Below, one piece after another: positions 24,716-36,394 of a stretch of 64,000 nucleotides of DNA. This DNA comes from Otis tarda (Eukaryota > Chordata > Aves > Otidiformes > Otididae). The stretch covers positions 214,482,553 through 214,546,552 of the forward strand of contig CM048552.1 of NCBI GenBank assembly GCA_026413225.1, written 5' to 3'. The first letter of the stretch is position 1; each line of letters starts with the position of its first letter. Under the pieces are notes generated by a model, which was not told the DNA's origin, did not search any database, and worked only from the letters and a program-made list of their open reading frames with translations. The position numbers and the translations under genes are program-made.

Positions 24716-25109
24716 GGGGCGCTCCCGCTTGCCCTGAGAGCGGGAGGGCAGCCGTGCAGATGCCTTCTTCTCCTCACCCCCTCTCCCACCCCCCCAAAAA
24801 GAAAAAAGAAGAGAAAAAAAAAAAAAAGGGCAAAGTCTCCAACCATCCCCCTCTGCGGGAGGAAGCCACGCCCCCGGGGAGGAAAGTTTATTTGAATGCA
24901 ACAAATAAAAAAGCAGGAGGAGGAAAAGCCAAAAAAAAAAAAGGGGGAGGGATGTCGGGGCGGGGGGGGGAGAGAGAAAACAAAGCGGGAGGGATGAAGC
25001 CCGGCGGCCCGGAGGAGGAGCGGGGCCGGGCGGTGCCTGCGGCGGGGCCGGGGCCGGGGCCGGGGCCGGGGGGCGGAGGCGGCGGCGGCGGGGAGGGGGG
25101 GGGCAGACA
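24716..25109 (+). promoter_or_regulatory. ARHGEF17: ARHGEF17 CpG-island promoter and 5' UTR
   Basis: From about 24960 the sequence becomes extremely GC- and CpG-rich, with runs of GGGGCCGG (25040-25070) and GGCGGC (25075-25090). It continues into exon 1. No TATA box is seen near the presumed start. An A-rich stretch (24797-24830, 24930-24945) precedes it. The precise transcription start is unknown. Confidence 0.65.
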
Positions 25110-28079
25110 ATGGCGGAGGGGGGCAGCGGTCGGGGGGTAGCGGCGGGTCGGTGGCTGCTGCCCGCCTCCTCCCCGCCTTCCTCCTCCTCCTCCTCCTCCT
25201 CCTCCTCCTCCTCCTTCTTCTTCCCGGGTAGGAAAGTTTCAGCGTCGATCGCGGAGCAACAACCGGGCCGGGTTTTTAGCAGCCTGGCCCCGTCGGTACG
25301 GCAGCTTTCCCTTCGTTTTACCGAGCCGACGGGCCCGGTTCATGCCGGGGTTCAATCACCGTCTCCGGTTCTTCCACCCTCGTCGTCGTCGCCGTCGTCG
25401 TCGTCGTCGCCGGGCCCGGGTTTAAACGCGGAGCCGCCGCGTTGGCCCAGCGTCCCGGCGATGCGGAAACTCTTCGGCGAAAGCTACCGGCAAGCCCCAG
25501 TTGGAAGCGGGAATGGAAAAGGGAATGGGATCGGAATGGGAAACCAAACGGGGAATAGGAACGGGAACGATCGGGGAGCTCCGCCGCCGCCGCCGCCCCG
25601 CAGCCGTGTCCCGCACCCGGCTCTCCGTTCTCCCTTCGGAGTTCCGCCGGAGCCCGGCCCGCATTCCTGGCATAACTCAGCTCGACCGCAACCACCCTCC
25701 TCCTCCCCGTCACCCCGTTCCAACGGCGAAGATGAAACGGCGGCGTCTCCCTCTCCCCGCGCTTCGTCGGGCAGCGAAGGCGAAGGGCAAACCAGCGCCC
25801 ACCGTCACCGCGTCGCCCGGAAGAAGAAGGAGAGTGGTGGTTGGGAGAGCCCGACGGATGGCGGCGATGTCGAGGCTGAAGGCTGCGGGAGCGTGGTCCC
25901 CCGGCATCCCATGCCCGTGGTGGCCCGTGTCTCCAAGGTGAACATCCTGCCCTTCGGCAGCCCCAGCGGGTCGCGGAGCAGCAGTCGTTATTCCAGCACG
26001 GAGACGCTGAAGGAGGAGGAACAGTTTGGGATCTGTTGGCCCAACCAAGGACGAACTCTTCAGGCGGGTTACGGCGTCTATCGATCACCCAGTTTCGGGA
26101 CGAGCGATGGCCTGGCCTGGGGACAGCCGGCAGTCCGTGTCCGTCCCAAGCTGCCGCAGGGCACGGCCAAGGCAAAACCGGACTTTGGGAGTGAGAGCCT
26201 GCACCAGCCTGGGCTGGATGCGGAGCGAGCCAAGCACCGCAAGTCCTTGTCCAACCCTGACATCGCCACCGAGACCCTGACGCTCCTCAGTTTCCTCAAA
26301 TCAGACCTCTCAGAGCTGAAAGTGAAGAAGAAAGGGGTGAGGATCGGCCTTGACGCGGGATCCGACGGCTGCTCCGGCATCGCCAACCCCTCCTCGGGCA
26401 GCCACGGTACCGCTCAGTCCCCCAACCGCTGGGCGCCGGGCGAGCGGCCAACGCTCAAGGACCTGACGGCTACTTTGCGTCGCGCCAAGTCCTTCACCTG
26501 CTCCGAAAAATCAGGGATGCGGCGGCTTTTCCTACAGAGCACCATGAAGCAGAGCTCCTCCGAGCTCCTCCTGGCCACTGCTGACAGCCAGGACCACGTG
26601 GCTTCAGATGGGGGACGGCGGGGGGATGAGGATGCTCTCCCCGTGGTCATCCAGGACCAGTACATCCAGGAGGCGAGGCAGGTCTTTGAGAATATCAACA
26701 GGATGGGTTCCCAGCAGGACTACGGCTTCGCGACCGAGCAGAAGGACAGCGGAGGTGTGGAGGGCGCCGAGGTGGTGGCACCGACAGGGACGACGGACGT
26801 GACCCTTCGGGGACGGACAGAGAGCACACGGTGTTTGAAGGAAGTGGAGTCAGAGGAGAACCTCGCTCGCAGGAAATCCGTGGAGGAGCTATCGGGTCAC
26901 GAGTCAAGCGTGACAGATGAGGGCATCGTCACGGAACCGGAGCCCGTGGGAATGCCCTTCCAAGACCTGCATGAAGCCGTGGACACCTGGTCACTGCCCA
27001 GTGCCGGGCCAGCAGCCGGTGACACCGAAACGCCACTGCCCGCTCAGCCGGCAGCAGCGGTTGAAGATGTCCCAGCTGGCAAATCCGAGACACCGAGCAC
27101 CCCCGGCAGCTTGCGCCGCCGCCGTAAGTTCCCCTCGGCGGGTACCAATGGGATGGAGGGTGGCAGCGAAAGTGGCACTGAGCCCTACCGCTCCCTGAGT
27201 GACCCCATGCCCCACCGGAGATGCTCGGTGGCGGAGGAGGCGAAGAATTTCTCCGTCGACAGCAACCTCCTGGGCTCGCTGAGCGCCAAGGCGGGCATCC
27301 CCCAACCCGCCGCCATGGCGGGCAGCGCGGGCAGCGCCGGCAGCGACCTGTCGCTCGGCAGCGATGGGCCGCGGGACTACAGCAGCCTCATCCGAACCAT
27401 CGTCAGCCAGCCCGGCGCCATGGCTAACCTCATTGATGAGAAGGGCAACGGCAAGACCATCAAGAAGAAGTCGTTGAGCGATCCCAGCCGCCGCGGTGAG
27501 CTGCCAGCCGGCGCTTTCGAAGGCCCCGGTGAGGCCATCAGCGAGCTGGAACCCAGCATCCCACCGTCCAGCAGCGAGCCCATCCTCTCGGCACAACCAG
27601 CAGCGCCGGGCACCAGCCGCGGCTATGGCTTTGACCCCAAGTTGGCTGACGTTTTGTCCCCTCGCATCGCCCGGCGCAGCTCCAAGAAGCGCTCCAACCG
27701 CGCAGCTCATCAGGAAAACCAACCGCCGCCGGCACCTACCGTCCTCACCAAGAGCCGCCCGGCCACCAAGCATGTCCGTCACACCAGCGAGCCCGCCACC
27801 TTTGTCCCCATCACCGTCTCCGAGCCACTCGTCCCCTCCGGCCACCACAGCCACCTCCCTACGCCAGCTGCCAGCCGCTCACCCGACAAATCCTTCCCAA
27901 CCCTCCAACCCCCTTCGCTGGAGGATGTCACCAAGCGGTACATGCTGGCCCTCAACTCAGGTGACACGTCCCCCGGTCCTGGGGATGGACCCCGCTCTCC
28001 GCCCACCGCCCCACCGCCTCGGCTACCCCGGTGCCCGCGACCGCCCGACGAACACGGCCCCAGGACCAAGCCGCAGGTG
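25110..28079 (+). CDS. ARHGEF17: ARHGEF17 exon 1: N-terminal regulatory region (990 codons)
   Basis: ARHGEF17 (p164-RhoGEF, TEM4) activates RhoA-type GTPases by GDP/GTP exchange through a DH-PH unit. It associates with actin and cell junctions in endothelial and muscle-type cells, and also has a reported mitotic role. This large first exon encodes the long disordered N-terminal half. Family-specific blocks are clear: APSVRQLSLRF (about 70), SRYSSTETLKEEE, GVYRSPSFG, RKSLSNPDIATETLTLLSF, PTLKDLTATLRRAKSFTCSE, DQYIQEARQVFENI, SVDSNLLGSLS, KKKSLSDPSRRGEL and PSLEDVTKRYMLALNSG. These are serine-rich, likely phosphorylation and 14-3-3-type, segments. The exon ends CCGCAGGTG|GTAAGT in phase 0; the open frame past 28079 is intron. 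The start ATG has A at -3. The first 65 residues, including a Ser run coded by TCC repeats (about 25180-25215), do not resemble the mammalian N-terminus, so the start is less sure than the rest. Confidence 0.93.
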
Positions 28080-29155
28080 GTAAGTGCCCATCCATCCTAA
28101 AAACGCCTTTGTTTCACGGGGTACATGACCCCTCCAAAGCTCTGGTGGCTTTGAGGTGGCGTGTCCCTCGTTGGGGACAAATTCCCACCCACGGATGTGC
28201 TGCCGGATGGCCAAGAGCCTTCCCATCCCTTTCCGGTGGTTGCAAAGGGATGAGCTCTTGTTTGTAGGAGCAACTCCCCCAATAAAAAGATGATTTTTTG
28301 GGTGGGAAGAAGCAGCTTTCGGGTTAAGTAGCACCACATTTTGGTGGAAGATTATTTTTTATGTATATAAATTATACGCTATATTTATATATGGCATCTC
28401 CAGGTCCTGGTTAAGGGGTGCGTTCTTGGCCAGCCCTGAGATGCTGAACCAAAAATTGTCTTTTCCTTGGTGGGGAAGGCTGAAATGGTCCTTGTGCTTG
28501 GAATTCCCCGTGTCATACCCCTTATGGAGCAAATTGGCATATTCCCCCCCAAAAAATCGCCATCCCTGGATGATGGGCTTTGCCGTGCCGGCAACGTGGG
28601 AAAAAGTGAGAAAAATATACTTGTGCGTGCACTGGATATTTTATCGGTGGGTAAAGTTTTCTCCTGTCCGTGGGAGGATAAGCACTGCGTGGGGGATGCA
28701 AAGGCGGTCTGCTTGTCCCGAAGCGCGGCCGTGTGCTTTGGGGTCTTTCCCAGGGTGGGTTTTCGGCATCGCCGGCCCCTCAGTTGTTGTTTGAAGGTGG
28801 ACTTGGGTTCCCATCTGTCCGGTTATTTGTACTGGGGAGCTCTTGAAAGCGCCACCTCCTCCTGCGACGCAGCAGCGCCGGCACCCACGGGCTTTTAATA
28901 GCTCTGGGCGAAGCCCAGAAATACCCGTTCCCGCGGGGGCCGAGCCGAGAGCTTGCGGGAACGGGGCTGGCAGGGCTCTCTCGCCCCGCTTTGATGCCGA
29001 TTTAAGAGGACGGGCTGGACCGTTCCCTTCCAACAGCCGCCTGCAGCCAAGCGTGAAGTCCCTGGGGCCGAGCCCGGCGGTGTAACCCTTGCTGGCCGGG
29101 GTAGAGCTGCGCGGAGCAGGGGGGTTTTCCTTTGCATGCACTCGAAACCCAGATC
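28080..29155. other. Proximal part of ARHGEF17 intron 1
   Basis: Begins GTAAGT. It contains AT-rich sequence at 28340-28395 and a moderately CpG-rich patch at 28860-29090. No exon is supported. Confidence 0.5.
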
Positions 29156-30265
29156 CCTGCGACATCATTCCCCCAAGGTGTTCTCCTGGTGTCCAGCGTC
29201 CCTACAGCATCAGGTCCCTTAAATATTCTCTTGAGGTCGGTCATCCCTGCAGCATCATCCCCCTCCCAAGATGTTCTCCTAGTATCCAGTATTCCTGCAG
29301 CATCATCCCCCCAAAATTTCTCTTGGGGTCTGTCACCTCTGCATCATCATCCCCTCAAGATGTTCTCTTGGGATCCAGCATTCCCATAGCCTCATTCCCT
29401 CAAGATGTTCTGGTGTCCAGCATCTCTACAACATCATGCCCCTAAAATATTCTTTTGAGGTCGGTCATCCCTACAGCATCATCCCACCGAGATATTCTCT
29501 TGGGGCTGGTCATCCCTGCAGCATCACTCCCCCAGAGATGTTCTCCTGGGATCCAGCACCCTGCAGCATCATTCCCCCACAATACTTTCTTGGGGTCCAA
29601 CATCCCCACAGCATAATTCCCCCAAGATGTTCTCTTGGGGTCCAGCATCCCTCCAGCATCATCCCACCTAGATATTTGCCTGGGGTCTGGCACCCTTGCA
29701 GCATCATCCCCCCCAGGATATTCTCTTGGGTTCAACCATCCCTACAGCATCGTGCCTCTAAAATATTCTCTAGGGTCAGTCACCCCTGCAGCATCATCCC
29801 CCACGAGATGTTCTCTTGGGGTCGGTCATCCCCACAGTATCATCCCCCCAAGATATTCACTTGGGGTCCATCATTCCCACAGCATCTTTCCCCCAAGATA
29901 TTCTCCTGGTGTCCAGCATCCCTACAGCATCATCCCTCCCAAGATATTCTCTTGGGGTCAACCATCCCTCCAGCATCATTCCCCAAGATGTTCTCCTGGT
30001 GTCCAGCATCCCCACAGTATCATCCCCCCTAAGATATTCTCTTGGGGTCCAGCATTCCCACAGCGTCATTCCCCCAAGATGTTCTCTTGGTGTCAACCAT
30101 CCCTACAGCATCATCCGCCCAAGATATTCTCTTGGGATCCAGCATTCCCACAGCATCTTTTCCCCAAGATGTTCTCCTGGTGTCCAGCATCCCTGCAGCA
30201 TCATTCCCCCAAGATATTCTCTCGGGGTTGGCCATCCTCGCAGTATCAAGATATTCTCCTGGGGA
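29156..30265. repeat. 45-bp hairpin minisatellite, array 1
   Basis: Roughly 24 units of about 45 bp. The consensus carries GCAGCATCATTCCCCCAAGA, a short spacer, then TCTTGGGGTCCAGCATCCC. The best units hold inverted arms CCCCAAGA / TCTTGGGG (29605-29645, 29935-29960, 30115-30140). Because 45 is divisible by three, long frames stay open on both strands; these are not genes. Confidence 0.95.
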
Positions 30266-31518
30266 CCTCTGCCCCTCATCCAGCTCCTTCTCCGGCTGTT
30301 GTCGCCGTTGCCAGAGAACAGCCATTGGTGGCCGAGAGTGGGGAGCTCTTGGCTCCGGCATAAAATATCCTTGGAAATAGTTTTGGGTGAATTTTGCAGC
30401 TTTTTTTTTGCCCCATGTACCGGTTTAGAGCGAGGTGCTTGTCATCTCTGATCTCGGGGTGACAAGTGCTATTGGAGCACCAAGCGTTATAATTAAGCGG
30501 GGTAACGAGGAACCTCGCGGGGCTGCGGCTGGTGGCACCTCAGGGACGTCAGCAGGTCCCCGACGTGAGGCGCTGCACCCGGCGGTGTTTTCTTTATAAA
30601 GAAATGTCTCCTACTAAATTATTAATATTTTAAGTTTACATAATATGTGGCTTTTATTCATCATTTATGAAGAGAGATTTATTTTTCGGGAAGCTCCCCG
30701 TGGTGCTCCAGGGATGGTGCTCGCCCCACGATGGTCCCAGTATCAGGGATGCTCTGCTGACCCCCCCAACCCCAGTGGCTTTGAGATCATTTTGGGTGGA
30801 TTTTTGCCAACTCCAGCACCGGGCTTGGCGACTGGGAGCCCGGTTTGGCCGAGCATCGCCATGGGGACATGGACCACCTCCCAGGGCCGGACCCCGGGGA
30901 TGCTGCTCCTCACCTTGCTTGAACCCGCCGGCCTCGGCGCCAAGGGTGCGAATTTTCCCTTTTAAGGGCAACGCCGCAGCTGTATCTTCAAATCTCTCTC
31001 CTGCCTTTGAATTTCTTTGTGCTGCAGCCATAACATAACTGAAACCAGGATTTTAATTTATTTATTTTTTTTTTATTTCTCTTTTTGATTTATTATATAG
31101 CGGAGCTGGGATGTTTTATTTCAGATGGCACCAGCCGGGGCTGGGGGGGCGGAGGGGGACCGAGCCCTGCAAGGGAGTTGCTTTAATTATAGGCGAGAGC
31201 ATCGAGGACCGGATATAACTTGGCACCGGGACGGCTGGCTGGGAGCGGAGATTTACGTGCTCCCCGACCAACGGCGAAGAAATAAGCTTTATTTTTCATT
31301 TATTTAATTTTTTTCCCCCCCTCCCTAACTCAATGCAAAGGGCTGGTGTCGCGAGGTCGGTCCTCTGCTCGGGGAAGCGGTCGTCGCTGCGTGGGGTTTT
31401 CGGGGCGTCGCGGCATCCGTCCCGCGTCACGGTGATGGTCCGTCCATCCTGGTGTCTGTCTCCAGCAGATGATGCCGGGAAGGGATTAATAATGGGGTTC
31501 CCAAGTTTTTTGGGGGCC
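30266..31518. other. Unique sequence between the two hairpin arrays
   Basis: Non-repetitive. It includes an AT-rich, homeobox-motif-like stretch at about 30590-30680 (CTAAATTATTAATATTTTAA, TTTATTCATCATTTATGA) and another at 31050-31110. No coding exon is supported. Confidence 0.5.
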
Positions 31519-32275
31519 ATCATCCCTGCAGCATCGTTCCCCCAAAATATTATTTTGGAGTCCAGCATCCCGGCAGCATCATTGCCCCAAAATATCATTT
31601 TGGGGTCCAGCATCCCTGTAGCATCATTCCCCCAAAATATTTATTTGGGGTCCAGCATCCCTGCAGCATCATTCCCCCAAAATATCATTTTGGGATCCAG
31701 CATCCCCGTAGCATCATCCCACCAAAATATTCTCCTGGGGTCCAGCATCCCTGCAGCATCATTCCCCCAAAATATTTATTTGGGATCCAGCATCCCTGCA
31801 GTGTCATTCCCCCAAAATATCATTTTGGGGTCCAGCATCCCTGCAGCATCATTCCCCCAAAATATCATTTTGGGGTCCAGTATCCCTGCAGTGTCATTCC
31901 CCCAAAATATCATTTTGGGGTCCAGTATCCCTGCAGCATCATTCCCCTAAAATGTTCTTTTGGGGTCCAGCATCCCTGCAGCATCATTCCCCTGAAATGT
32001 TCTTTTGGGGTCCAGCATCCCTGCAGCATCATTCCCCCAAAATATCATTTTGGGGTCCAGCATCCCTGCAGCATCGTTCCCCCAAAATATCATTTTGGGA
32101 TCCAGCATCCCTGCAGCATCATTCCCCCAAAATGTTATTTTGGGTACCAGCATCCCTGCAACATCGTTCCCCCAAAATATTCTTTTGGGTACCAGCATCC
32201 CTGCAGCATCATTCCCCCAAAATATTCTTTTGGGTACCAGCATCCCTGTAGCGTCGTCCCCCGATATATTTTCCC
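31519..32275. repeat. 45-bp hairpin minisatellite, array 2
   Basis: About 17 units of 45 bp, clearly related to the array at 29156-30265 (shared GTCCAGCATCCCTGCAGCAT). The arms here are CCCCAAAAT / ATTTTGGGG, nine bases each with a three-base spacer in many units. Units are more uniform than in array 1. The peptide repeat SIPAASFPQNIILGS seen in one frame is a by-product. Confidence 0.96.
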
Positions 32276-33999
32276 AGCCCCTCTGGTTTGGGGGTGGCTT
32301 TGATGGAGGTAAGCGCTGCCGTGCCGGCATTTTGCTGGATCCAACCGCCCGACGTGTCCCGGCTGGAAGAGGTAACGTGCTGTTCTCCCTCGGCGGCAGG
32401 ACTGTTTGTCCTGGGCGCTTTCCAGCGATCCTGTGTGGGACCGGAGCCGGCCAAGCCGTCCTGGGTGCAGAAGAGCTCCTTCACCCTGTGTCTGATGCCG
32501 GCCACGAGACTTTTAATTCCCCAGGAGCCGTTAGCAGCACGTCCCGCTCCGGAGCGCGGTGGGGGGGCCGCGGGAAGAAAGGATGATTTCAAGAAAGGAA
32601 GAAAAAAAAAAAAACGAAAACCAACCCCAAAAACTCGAGACAGAGAAGTTTTTCTGCCTCCAGCATCCCATGAGCCGCTGGGATGGGCAGGACACGAGCG
32701 CACACCCGTGCACACGCGTGTGCAGCAGCCTGGCACCGAGCAAGGGTGGATTTGGGGTGGATTTGGGGTGGATTTGGGATTCCAGCGGAGGTATGAGCAG
32801 GATGCCAGGCTGGCGACCCCTTGCATCTTTGTTTTCCCCATGGCTGCATCCAGGCCAGGGTGGAAAATTAGGTACGTTCACTGCCACGCTCTGTTTGTTG
32901 ATTTAGCAGCGGTTCGGATTAAACAGGAAAATATTGATTTAAATATAGCACCTCGCGGGAGCGGAGCAGTCGTGGGAACGTGGCCCCCCCGGCGCCCCAG
33001 CCGCTGCCTTCCCCACCTGCCGCTCCCCGAGCGGGGCGGCCGCACCCCGAAAAAAATCATCGGGGGTGGAGAGGGATTCCCGCAGGGGAAACATCAGGGT
33101 CACGTTCCCAGGGACGCTTGCGTAAAAACCCTCCCGTGCGTCCTCCCTCCGAGCTCGTGGTTCGTCCTCCAGAAGCTCGTCCTCGCTTCGGGGACGGCTC
33201 GGGGGCCGGATCCGGGCGCCGGCCAACGTTTGGCATCTTTGGACCTATTTATCCTCCCGTTCCCTTTCCTTAAATCTCCACGGAAACCAGGTTTTGGACC
33301 GTGGCTGGGAGTTTTCTCGTTTTTTGGCGTTACTGGAAATCTATAATTAAAGCCATGGCGGGGGGAGGATGGGGACGGGTAAATCCTGGCTTTCCCGGTG
33401 CCCGCGCCGATGGTTTGCCTGGTTTTTACTCCCCTGGCTCCGCCGTGCTCGGTGAAACTGGGAGGGGGGAAACTGAGGCACGCAGGCGGCCCCCGCTGCC
33501 CTTCAGAGGGAGGTTGGAGGTGGGATGGAGCGAGGAGGAGTTGGTTGGCATCGGGGGGACCCGCAGGTGACGCGACCTGTCAGCGGCACGGACCGACGCT
33601 GGGACCACCGGCACGGGGTCGAGCAACACACCTCGGGGGGTGAACCAGCCCAAATCTCCGCAACTCTGCCCGTTTTTGCCCCTTCCCTTCCCCAGTGCCA
33701 GGATTTTGAACGCCCTTGGGCGACGCAGATGATGTCTGGTCCCCTTTGAGGCCGAACGCCGCAGGGTAGCACCCCACGGGCAGAGGGTGGCCCTGCGACG
33801 GTGACCGTGGGGCACGATGCGGCCCCGGAGCGAGAGGGTTAGCGCCGGGCTGAGCTCGGGGCCGGGGGTTGGCCTTGGCCCGCGGCCGCCTGGCCCAAAG
33901 GTCAGGCTCTTGGCAGGACGCCGGGGCTGCGGTGAGGGTGGGAGGCCGGGACGGGTTGGGCGCGAGCTTCGCTTCCAGCCTGCGGAGAGACCCCCGGTC
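32276..33999. other. Intron 1 sequence, no gene
   Basis: Mixed GC-rich intron with three tandem copies of GTGGATTTGGG near 32748-32775 and a moderately CpG-rich part at 32950-33240. Open frames run through but show no recognisable protein. Confidence 0.45.
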
Positions 34000-35790
34000 C
34001 TGCGCGGGTGCTGGGCTGCACGGGGAGGTCCCTGGGCCAGGGGTGCCCATGCAGGGGTGCGTGGAGAGGTCCCTGGCGCAGGGCTGTGTGTGCAAGAGCG
34101 CATGGAGAGGTCCCTAGTGCAAGGGTGCACGTGCAGGGGTGCATGAGGAGTCCCCGGTGCTGGTGTGCACGTGCAGGGGTGCAGGGGGATGTCCCAGTGC
34201 CGGGGTGCTGGTGCAAGGGTGCACGAGGGGGTCCCTGGTGCTGGTGTGCACGTGCAGCGGTGCAGGGGGATGTCCCAGTGCCGGGGTGCTGGTGCAAGGG
34301 TGCACGTGCAGGGGTGCATGAGGGGGTCCCTGGTGCTGGTGTGCACGTGCAGCAGTGCAGGGGGATGTCCCAGTGCCGGGGTGCTGGTGCAAGGGTGCAC
34401 GTGCAGGGGTGCATGAGGAGTCCCCGGTGCTGGTGTGCACGTGCAGGGGTGCAGGGAGATGTCCCAGTGCCGGGGTACTGGTGCAAGGGTGCACGAGGGG
34501 GTCCCTGGTGCTGGTGTGCATGTGCAGAGATGCAGGGAGATGTCCCAGTGCCGGGGTGCTGGTGCAAGGGTGCACGTGCAGGGGTGCATGGGGAGTCCCT
34601 GGTGCTGGTGTGCATGTGCAGAGATGCAGGGAGATGTCCCAGTGCTGGGGTACTGGTGCAAGGGTGCACGAGGGGGTCCCTGGTGCTGGTGTGCACGTGC
34701 AGAGATGCAGGGGGATGTCCCAGTGCCGGGGTGCTGGTGCAAGGGTGCACGTGCAGGGGTGCATGAGGAGTCCCCGGTGCTGGTGTGCAAGTGCAGCAGT
34801 GCAGGGGGATGTCCCAGTGCCGGGGTGCTGGTGCAAGGGTGCACGAGGGGGTCCCTGGTGCTGGTGTGCACGTGCAGCAGTGCAGGGAGATGTCCCAGTG
34901 CTGGGGTACTGGTGCAAGGGTGCACGTGCAGGGGTGCATGAGGGGGTCCCTGGTGTTGGTGTGCACGTGCAGCAGTGCAGGGAGATGTCCCAGTGCCGGG
35001 GTGCTGGTGCAAGGGTGCACGTGCAGGGGTGCATGAGGAGTCCCCGGTGCTGGTGTGCATGTGCAGCGGTGCAGGGAGATGTCCCAGTGCTGGGGTACTG
35101 GTGCAAGGGTGCACGTGCAGGGGTGCATGAGGAGTCCCCGGTGCAGGGATGCACGTGCAGAGGTGTGTGGAGAGGTTCCTGGTGCAGGGGTGCACAGAGA
35201 AGTCCCTGGTGCAGGGATGCCCATGCAGGGGTGCATGGGGAGCTCCCTGGTGCCAGGGTCCTGGTGCAAGGGAGCGCGTGCGAGGGGACGCAGGGCGCTG
35301 CTGTCACGTGCATCCCCGCACAGGGAGGTCTGCGGCGCTGGCACGCACGAGGACGTCCTTGCAGCAGGGGTGCCCACGCAAGGGTGCATAGGAAGGTACC
35401 TCGCGCTGGGGTGCGCATGCGGGAGGGGTGCACAGAGAGGTCTGTGGTTGCAGGGGCGCGCGAGGAGATCCGTGGCGCTGGGGTGTACACGCAGGGGTGC
35501 GCAGAGGAGGCTTTGGTGCTGGTGTGCGGGGGTGCACGGAGAGGTCCCTGGTGCAGGGGTGCACGGGGATGTCCCTTAGTGCTGCGATGCCGGCGCAAGG
35601 GTGCACACGCGCAGGGAGATCCCTGGTGCTGCTGTCCATGTGCATCCCTGTGCAGGGAAACCTCTGGTGCTGGCGTGCACGCGCATCCCCTGCGCGGGAA
35701 GGTCTGTAGCGTTGGGGTGCACGAGGAGGTCCCTGGTGCTGGGGTGCAGGGGTGCAAGGATAGATCCGGGGCGCTCAGCGCGCAGCGGTG
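34000..35790. repeat. GTGC/CACGTG-rich minisatellite
   Basis: About 1.8 kb, regular from about 34110 to 35260 and degenerate after that. Units of roughly 100 bases combine GGTGCTGGTGTGCACGTGCAG, GATGTCCCAGTGCCGGGGTG and CTGGTGCAAGGGTGCACG-like modules. Many modules contain the palindrome TGCACGTGCA and hence a CACGTG E-box. The 550-590-codon frames on both strands are artefacts of the repeat. Confidence 0.95.
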
Positions 35791-36394
35791 CACGGAGACA
35801 CGGGTGCTGCCGCCGCGCGCGCGCGGCGATGCACGGGGATGGCGCAGGGCCGCACCCTCACGCCGTGCGCGTTGCGCAAGCTGCTGTGCGTTTCCCGGCA
35901 GCCTGCCCGGATCTCGGATCTGCTCTTGCGGGACGGCGTCTCCGAGGTGTGCGCGCGTTGGTACCCTCCTGCCAAACTCGGCTGGGATGGAGGCTCAGAG
36001 CTTCCCGGTCTCGTTGCTGCAGCATTAGTCCGTCCCTGCGAGGGTTATGGGATGGAGAGCCGTTCCCAGGGATGTTTCCCAAGCGGGAGGTTTCCCATGG
36101 ACGCCGACCCTGACGTGACGGGAGGGACTGGAGAGGTGATGCGCCGAGGTCTCCGCTTGCTGTGGCTTTGTCGCTGAGCTCCGGCGCCCGTCCGGCGCGG
36201 GCGGGTCCTGATGGGGCAGTTCCCGCAGCTTGGGAGCCGCAGCAGGGATTTCTCCTAAATTCAGGGTGGAGAAGGTGGTGCCGTTGCAGGAGGGAAGATG
36301 CGGTGGGGCAGCACTGGGGTTTGGTCTGTGAAGTTTCTTCCCCTTCTCCCAGGGCTTTCCCCTGGAAAGCAGGGGAAGACACTCACTTCCTCCC
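35791..36394. other. Intron 1 sequence, CpG-moderate, no gene
   Basis: A CpG-rich patch at about 35800-35960 (CCGCCGCGCGCGCGCGGCG) follows the array. No splice-bounded coding exon is recognised. Confidence 0.4.

Noticed and set aside
23756-24904. 382-codon Pro/Ser/His-rich frame on the minus strand
   Set aside because: Reverse translation of the G/A-rich array next to the ARHGEF17 promoter.
28080-28100. Extension of ARHGEF17 exon 1 frame to the stop after VVSAHPS
   Set aside because: A consensus GTAAGT donor at 28080 restores the family sequence by joining exon 2; the extension is intron unless an intron-retained form exists.
29156-32275. CRISPR-like appearance: short palindromic repeats at regular spacing
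   Set aside because: Units are contiguous tandem repeats with no unique spacers, no cas genes, and the setting is an intron of a vertebrate gene.
33426-36028. Very long overlapping open frames (over 550 codons) on both strands
   Set aside because: They lie wholly in the GTGC-rich tandem array; the peptides are simple repeats and stay open because stop codons are absent from the unit. No start, splice or family support.
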